Translations under genes and position numbers: made by a program | Assembly (NCBI GenBank): GCA_947247005.1 | Contig: OX365953.1 | Location: 377,001 to 441,000, forward strand | Length of the DNA: 64,000 nt | Source: Spisula solida | Taxonomy: Eukaryota; Mollusca; Bivalvia; Venerida; Mactridae | Direction of reading: 5' to 3' | Part shown: one piece after another, positions 61,401-64,000 of the stretch | Numbering within the stretch: the first letter of the stretch is position 1 | Layout of the letters: each line of letters begins with the position of its first letter | Notes under the pieces: model-generated | Seen by the model: only the letters and a program-made list of their open reading frames with translations | Told to the model about the DNA's origin: nothing | Databases searched by the model: none

Positions 61401-63212
61401 ACATAAAACACATACAAGGCACAATGGCCAACTGAACTAACCGGGCACAGAAAACATAAAACACATACAAGGCACAATGGCCAACTGAACTAACCGGGCA
61501 CAGAAAACATAAAACACATACAAGGCACAATGGCCAACTGAACTAACCGGGCACAGAAAACATAAAACACATACAAGGCACAATGGCCAACTGAACTAAC
61601 CGGGCACAGAAAACATAAAACACATACAAGGCACACTGCCCAACTGAACTAACCGAGCACATAAAACATAAAACACATATAAGGCACAATGCCCAACTGA
61701 ACTAACCGAGCACAGAAAACATAAAACACATACAAGGCACACTGCCCAACTGAACCAACCAAGCACAGAAAACATAAAACACATACAAGGCACAATGGCC
61801 AACTAAACAAACTAAACTTACGTAGGATGTCTACTGTGACAGACGCTTCACTTCTTCCATGCCGAGTCCCGTTATAGAGTGACATTGTATTGGTTACAAT
61901 GCACGTTAGGTTTCCAGCATGGTCTGGATTTGAAACATTCGGAATGTAAAGAATGTCTCCACCAGATATTATTTTGTTTCCCATTCTCCATTGATAATGT
62001 GCTTCCGGGTTGCTGTTACTTGAACACACGATTGTTAGAGGTTTTCCCGCCACAACCCTGATACTCCCATCTGTTGATAACGAGTTTGTTGTGAGTGTCG
62101 GGGTGTCCGGTGGAACTGTTAATAATGAGATATGTGCAGTTGTATCATATAATACTGTAGCGCACAGACAATACGAAGCCACACAGAAACGAAGACAGAG
62201 CATAGCCACCCATGCAAGAGTCAGACACGGAACGAACCATCCATATACCAAAAATTGATATTTCAAAGCAAGATCATATACTTGCTCTGTAATGATTGAC
62301 ACACGGTGGACTTTGAACTTCGAGCATAATTAACCGTAAAGGAAGGTAATTATTAACTTTTGTACAAACATATAGCTGATATAGATGATCAATCCCTTTA
62401 GAGTGTTATTGGGGGATAGTGCATGATACAGAAGATGTCCCAGTTCCAGAAGCATCCCTGGTTATTTTATGTACCTGATGTAAAACATCTTACACGGGGC
62501 ATCGGTTTTAAAAGTCTCGGCCAAAAGACAGTAATTTTAGTTATGTTAGGTAGGAAACACTGAAAAACATTTCTGTTTTAATCCGGCTTGGGGCGGGATC
62601 GAACCCACAACCTTCGGATCAGCAGCCATTATATATTGACACTGGACTACATGTCCACCCATTTTGAAGAATATTACGAATGATCTTTTTATTTATACTG
62701 GTATAATGTAATAATAAGTTAAGTTAGAGACGCAGAAATATATGCCGATTTTGCGAATTTATACCATTTGCCAAAATTTCTTTCCGCGTACATTTTTTGC
62801 CCGCGGACATATCCACTGATCAAACATTTTTTATTCAATTATCATACCCAGTAATGTAGTGATTACAGTTTGCACCGAGGGTACTTACAGTATACAATCA
62901 TGTGTGTAGCATTAGATCTCTGCCAATGAAATGAATTCTTAGCTTTACAGTAAATCATTGTAGAATTGTCCGATCTTGTTGGGAACATTGTCAGTATACT
63001 CCTGTAAGATTGAGGGTATGTGTTCGTTATCACCTCTTGTTTGATGGAAACATTGTGAGCTTTGCTTTGAAGCAACGTGGAATTAGCAAACCAGACGATC
63101 TCCGGTTCTGGATAAACATTCTCTGTGATGCACACAAACACAGTTTGTAAGCCTTCCATCGTAGCAACTGCAGTTTGACTCATGTTGTGTAGAATGACAT
63201 CCTTGACTGGTA
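49378..63212 (-). CDS. Gene B: multi-Ig single-pass receptor with repeated tyrosine micro-exons (5' end outside window)
   Basis: Exons in transcript order: 62889-63212, 61822-62115, 60536-60826, 58493-58783 (four Ig-like domains, all phase 1-1), 57934-58081 (membrane span), 56822-56955 (tail), 55755-55844, 52365-52406, 51361-51402 and 49424-49459 or its extension (tyrosine exons). All phases agree, giving about 564 codons to 49424. It lacks a start or signal peptide in the window. It looks like a cell-surface adhesion/immune-type receptor whose tail is a scaffold for SH2-domain proteins. I do not recognise a specific orthologue. The Ig and membrane exons are solid. The linkage of micro-exons is inferred from splice sites, phase, mutual similarity and regular spacing. 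Confidence 0.75.
49999..51020. mobile_element. TCGCTGGCTTAGAAT MITE interrupted by an array element
   Basis: The left arm TCGCTGGCTTAGAATAAG and the right arm CTTCTAATTCAAAGCTAGCGA are inverted. The 50131-50942 array element sits inside. The same MITE is uninterrupted at 59158-59397 and shortened at 60849-60957. Confidence 0.75.
50131..50942 (+). mobile_element. Older Helentron-like array element
   Basis: It starts TTAGCTAAGGGTTTTTAGCTCAA and has CGTCCACCGTGCGCC repeats and about five diverged monomers. It ends GGTGAGCGCTTTGG...GGCCCTCTTGT. The exact boundaries are given by comparison with the MITE copy at 59158. Confidence 0.75.
51361..51402 (-). CDS. Gene B tyrosine exon 3 (42 nt)
   Basis: Acceptor ATATGTTTCAG and donor GTAATT, phase 1-1. 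It reads DEANQYMSLGNNSS. It is nearly the same peptide as the exon at 52365, so it arose by tandem duplication. QYMSL is a YxxL motif. Confidence 0.7.
51403..52364. other. Gene B intron, nothing assignable
   Basis: AT-rich unique sequence with no supported exon or recognised repeat, apart from a segment after 51410 homologous to the intron next to the other tyrosine exons. Confidence 0.4.
52365..52406 (-). CDS. Gene B tyrosine exon 2 (42 nt)
   Basis: Acceptor CACATGTTTCAG and donor GTAAAT, phase 1-1. It reads DEGSQYMSLDNNNS. SQYMSL fits the ITIM consensus (S/I/V/L)xYxx(I/V/L). The acceptor lies at the edge of a 43-bp minisatellite whose units resemble the acceptor region. Confidence 0.72.
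52404..52760. repeat. 43-bp minisatellite, about eight copies
   Basis: Successive AACATGAAACATGTGAG words start at 52447, 52490 and 52533, giving a 43-bp period. On the transcribed minus strand each unit contains CACATGTTTCATG, one step from the real acceptor CACATGTTTCAG. Confidence 0.88.
53283..54975 (+). mobile_element. TTATCCCCGGCCGATG family element with nested array element
   Basis: It starts TTTATCCCCGGCCGATGAAATC and then has CGTCCGTCAGTCTGTCC. It is interrupted by the 53371-54264 element. It continues with a ~315-bp tandem pair (54350-54660 and 54655-54870), each with AAAAAATCATAAAAAATCAA and CAAAAAACATGGC. A 31-bp direct repeat (CTTACATTCCAAACTGCGC) follows at about 54898-54960. 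The 3' boundary is uncertain. Confidence 0.5.
53371..54264 (+). mobile_element. Helentron-like array element, complete
   Basis: Complete 5' end and hairpin, CGTCCGTCG microsatellite, five monomers, and 3' end GACAGGTGAGCGACC, GGCCCTTTGGGCC, CTCTTGTT. It is inserted in the 53283-54975 element. Confidence 0.78.
55323..55627 (+). mobile_element. TATGCCCCCCTATCGATAG family element (copy 2)
   Basis: Same ends as 15805-16085: TTTTTATGCCCCCCTATCG and AGGGGGCATAAGCG...GAACGCAGTCTTGTTTA. It has an expanded CGTCCGTTCGTCCGTC microsatellite. It ends in CTTGTT like the array families. Confidence 0.7.
55755..55844 (-). CDS. Gene B tyrosine exon 1 (90 nt)
   Basis: Acceptor CACAATACAG and donor GTAAAT, phase 1-1. 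It reads MIHGAKSEQMLNCEYISDHT then YEDLSLQDN. Two tyrosines (EYISD and TYEDL) are present. YEDL is a YxxL motif and starts the 14-residue spacing of the following exons. Confidence 0.68.
56565..56610 (-). pseudogene. Partial duplicate of the tail-exon 3' end
   Basis: CATATATCTGTGACCAATG...GTATGT mirrors the end and donor of exon 56822-56955 (CGTATATCTGAGACCAATG...GTATGT). A stop codon lies just upstream in that frame and there is no acceptor, so it is a relic. Confidence 0.5.
56822..56955 (-). CDS. Gene B cytoplasmic tail exon (134 nt)
   Basis: Acceptor TACTCCTATAG and donor GTATGT. It enters in phase 2 and leaves in phase 1. It reads FISSTTTIVQSEGPTIQRPT then SDTDQLPNEDQGGMDDNRIS. It is Ser/Thr- and acid-rich with no Tyr, and probably a linker between the membrane and the tyrosine exons. 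Confidence 0.7.
57934..58081 (-). CDS. Gene B membrane-span exon
   Basis: Acceptor TATTGACTGTAG and donor GTATTT, 148 nt, phase 1 to 2. After a short stalk (GYADQDYTTQTSPHIPQ) comes the span SLVVGAVTGVVVGVVALYAV with VFTVVI, then the stop-transfer ICRRR. The GxxxG pattern (GAVTG, GVVVG) favours helix-helix association, i.e. dimerisation. Confidence 0.85.
58112..58215. repeat. Two tandem 52-bp repeats
   Basis: TATATATTACTTAGTACTAA through CACCTATAACAT is present twice in direct orientation, in the intron upstream of the membrane exon. Confidence 0.85.
58493..58783 (-). CDS. Gene B Ig exon 4 (membrane-proximal), lacks F-strand Cys
   Basis: Acceptor CTTTCTGCAG and donor GTACAT, 291 nt, phase 1-1. 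Ig hallmarks: VTLCYIAL (B-strand Cys), FVWYRHG (C-strand Trp), LTITDLEESDFGQY and ATNEFG. The position usually holding Cys (YxC) reads YNL, so the canonical disulfide is missing. This is an I-set-like domain without the disulfide. Confidence 0.8.
59158..59397. mobile_element. TCGCTGGCTTTGAAT MITE (uninterrupted copy)
   Basis: The ends TCGCTGGCTTTGAATTAG and CTAATTTTAAGCCAGCG are inverted. It has the same interior words as the 49999-51020 copy, including CTTCCGATTTTCATGAG, which is the empty site for the array element. Confidence 0.78.
59500..59640 (+). mobile_element. tRNA-derived SINE (plus orientation)
   Basis: It contains a polymerase III B-box-like GATTCGATCCC followed by the body GCCGGATTTAACAGTGTTTC and CTAACATAACTAAA. 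The same body occurs inverted at 62500-62655. Confidence 0.6.
59890..60190. repeat. ~55-bp degenerate minisatellite
   Basis: About five units of the form AAACCCGGAA(T/C)GAAACAG...GTTCTAAATATTGAACA...TTGC in a gene B intron. Confidence 0.75.
60536..60826 (-). CDS. Gene B Ig exon 3
   Basis: Acceptor TTATTCTTCAG and donor GTAAGT, 291 nt, phase 1-1. It reads through PEHQTNVVAMENASLVLECR (B-strand Cys) and TCTGDTVAYSCQGNNSL (F-strand Cys). The C-strand Trp is not obvious. Sequons NAS, NDT, NSS and NNS are seen. The frame is open from the acceptor upstream of the internal Met. Confidence 0.72.
60849..60957. mobile_element. Short palindromic MITE (TCGCTGGCTTAGAATTAG)
   Basis: The arms TCGCTGGCTTAGAATTAGAA and TTCTAATTGTAAGCCAGCGA pair almost perfectly over ~35 bp, with a ~45-bp loop. 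It is an internally deleted relative of the 59158 copy. Confidence 0.82.
61390..61812. repeat. 53-bp minisatellite, about eight copies
   Basis: Units of CAGAAAACATAAAACACATA + CAAGGCACAATGGCCAACTG + AACTAACCGGGCA; the CCGGGCA word at 61441 repeats at 61494. It starts ~9 bp after the donor of Ig exon 2 in transcript order and is open in all minus frames, which explains several long ORFs there. Confidence 0.9.
61822..62115 (-). CDS. Gene B Ig exon 2
   Basis: Acceptor TTATTAACAG and donor GTAAGT, 294 nt, phase 1-1. C2/I-set Ig: PPDTPTLT start, KPLTIVCSSNSNP (Cys), YQWRMG (Trp), LYIPNVSNPDHAGNLTCIV (Cys in the D-x-G-x-L-x-C motif), then a TVDIL end. Sequons NVS, NLT and NGT. Confidence 0.88.
62150..62285. 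repeat. Intron segment duplicated at 63846-63980
   Basis: GTAGCGCACAGACAAT, CCACACAGAAACGA, GCAAGAGTCAGACA and GATATTTCAA occur in order in both places with moderate divergence. This suggests duplication of an exon-intron unit of gene B. Confidence 0.75.
62500..62655 (-). mobile_element. tRNA-derived SINE (minus orientation)
   Basis: On the minus strand it has an A-box-like TAGTCCAGTGT, ~40 nt later GGTTCGATCCC (B box), then GCCGGATTAAAAC and AGTGTTTCCTACCTAACATA. It is the same family as 59500-59640. Confidence 0.68.
62889..63212 (-). CDS. Gene B Ig exon 1 (first in window)
   Basis: Acceptor GTATATTCTAG and donor GTAAGT, 324 nt, phase 1-1. Ig motifs: LQTVFVCITENVYPEPEIVW (Cys and Trp), SILTMFPTRSDNSTMIYCKA (F-strand Cys). 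Several sequons (NMS, NST, NVS, NAT). Phase 1 entry means at least one more upstream exon outside, or not recognised in, the last ~790 bp. Confidence 0.85.
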
Positions 63213-64000
63213 CTAGAATATACAATAACAGACAGATAGCACTGGTTAATTATGAACCAAACTCCATACAATACTGTAATAATCTGACTGAGGTATCTCT
63301 CTCTATATATACGACAAGTGCAGGCCACAACTTGCTTCATGGTATCTGCAGTAACATCACACTAAGTGATTCTAATTTAAGAAATTCCAAATAATAATTT
63401 AAAAATAGATAATAATATATTAAATATATTATATAATTATAATTAACACTATCTGATGTACGACCGATCGTTGAAATAAGGCTTAACCGACGCTTAATGA
63501 ACATGAACATTATGATCCTAGAAATCGGTGGTCTCGAGATACGGCATGTGCTTGTGATTTAGTTTCCAACCCCGTCTGTGTCATAATGTAGGGATGAAAA
63601 GGCACAGTCGAATGCATGTCTGAAAGAAGACTTTAAATTAGTAGATCTACTTTCGTACATGGTGAACTAGATATCCCTCTCGAAAACAACCTCCTTGGAC
63701 ACTAGTATGTATTCGCGCCTTTTCGGGGATCGTGAAGGTTATTTCCAAACCCCATTGAAGGTTAAATTCGAATCAATAATATGTTGTTAAGTAGACGGAC
63801 AGTTTCTTTAAATACTCGCCGACAACGCACTGTAGCTCCCTTGTAATAATAATGTAGCGCACAGACAATCTAACGCCACACAGAAACGACGGCAGCGCTT
63901 ATCTATCCACGCAAGAGTCAGACATAGAACGAAGTTTCAATATTCCAAAAAATGGATATTTCAAGCAAAAAGATTACATTAAGTCAGACAGGGAAGGCAG
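63213..64000. other. Upstream gene B intron, no exon recognised
   Basis: Contains the second copy of the duplicated intron segment (63846-63980). No phase-1 exon with good splice sites was found, so the gene presumably continues beyond the window. Confidence 0.4.

Noticed and set aside
61280..61802. Several Cys/Phe-rich minus-strand ORFs
   Set aside because: All are translations of the 53-bp minisatellite in different frames.
62570..62650. Possible functional tRNA gene
   Set aside because: A- and B-box-like words exist but no cloverleaf with matched acceptor arms could be drawn, and a second copy has a long common tail, so it is a SINE.

Overview
The window is eukaryotic genomic DNA. I read it as a mollusc, most likely a heterodont bivalve. 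The reasons are long introns packed with tandem-repeat-bearing nonautonomous elements of a kind I associate with clam genomes, small phase-1 exons encoding immunoglobulin (Ig) domains, a low GC content, and Tc1/mariner, Mutator-like and SINE debris. The genus is not determined.

Two host genes can be assembled from splice sites and reading-frame phase. Gene A (+ strand, about 3.69-29.38 kb) has eleven coding exons whose phases all agree. They predict a 518-residue protein. Its first ~270 residues are Lys/Ala/Pro-rich and include three related exon-encoded modules, two of them in a near-identical ~2.3 kb tandem duplication. Next come a short hydrophobic stretch, one V-type Ig domain with four N-glycosylation sequons, a membrane span and a cytoplasmic tail. 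Gene B (- strand, from beyond 63.2 kb down to about 49.4 kb) is a single-pass receptor with at least four Ig exons, a membrane-span exon, a Ser/Thr-rich tail exon, and a series of tiny in-frame exons. Each tiny exon carries one tyrosine in a YxxL-like context. Spliced together they put tyrosines exactly 14 residues apart. This is the most interesting biology in the window.

The rest is mostly mobile DNA. 5-12.9 kb: gene A introns with 145-bp-monomer arrays. 13.4-22.9 kb: foldback elements, a 2.4 kb element with short terminal inverted repeats (TIRs) that carries a ~157-bp satellite, and a ~175-bp satellite element. 23.5-24.8 kb: a nested pair of array elements. 26.3-27.9 kb: a dead Tc1 element. 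29.9-38.95 kb: more array elements, one split by a TTAA-flanked insertion. 39.2-48.3 kb: a 9.0 kb Mutator-like element with a 9-bp target-site duplication (TSD) that contains a first-exon-like ORF, a broken mariner, two full 1,284-bp TIR elements with their own 9-bp TSDs, tandem duplications and a LINE fragment. 49.4-64 kb: gene B with foldback MITEs, SINEs and minisatellites in its introns.

The array elements share an architecture: a 5' hairpin, internal monomers, a matching 3' subterminal inverted repeat, a GC hairpin, and a CTTGTT end. That resembles Helentron-associated nonautonomous elements. A paralogous empty site in the window supports insertion between T residues without a TSD. No functional tRNA, rRNA or CRISPR features were seen.
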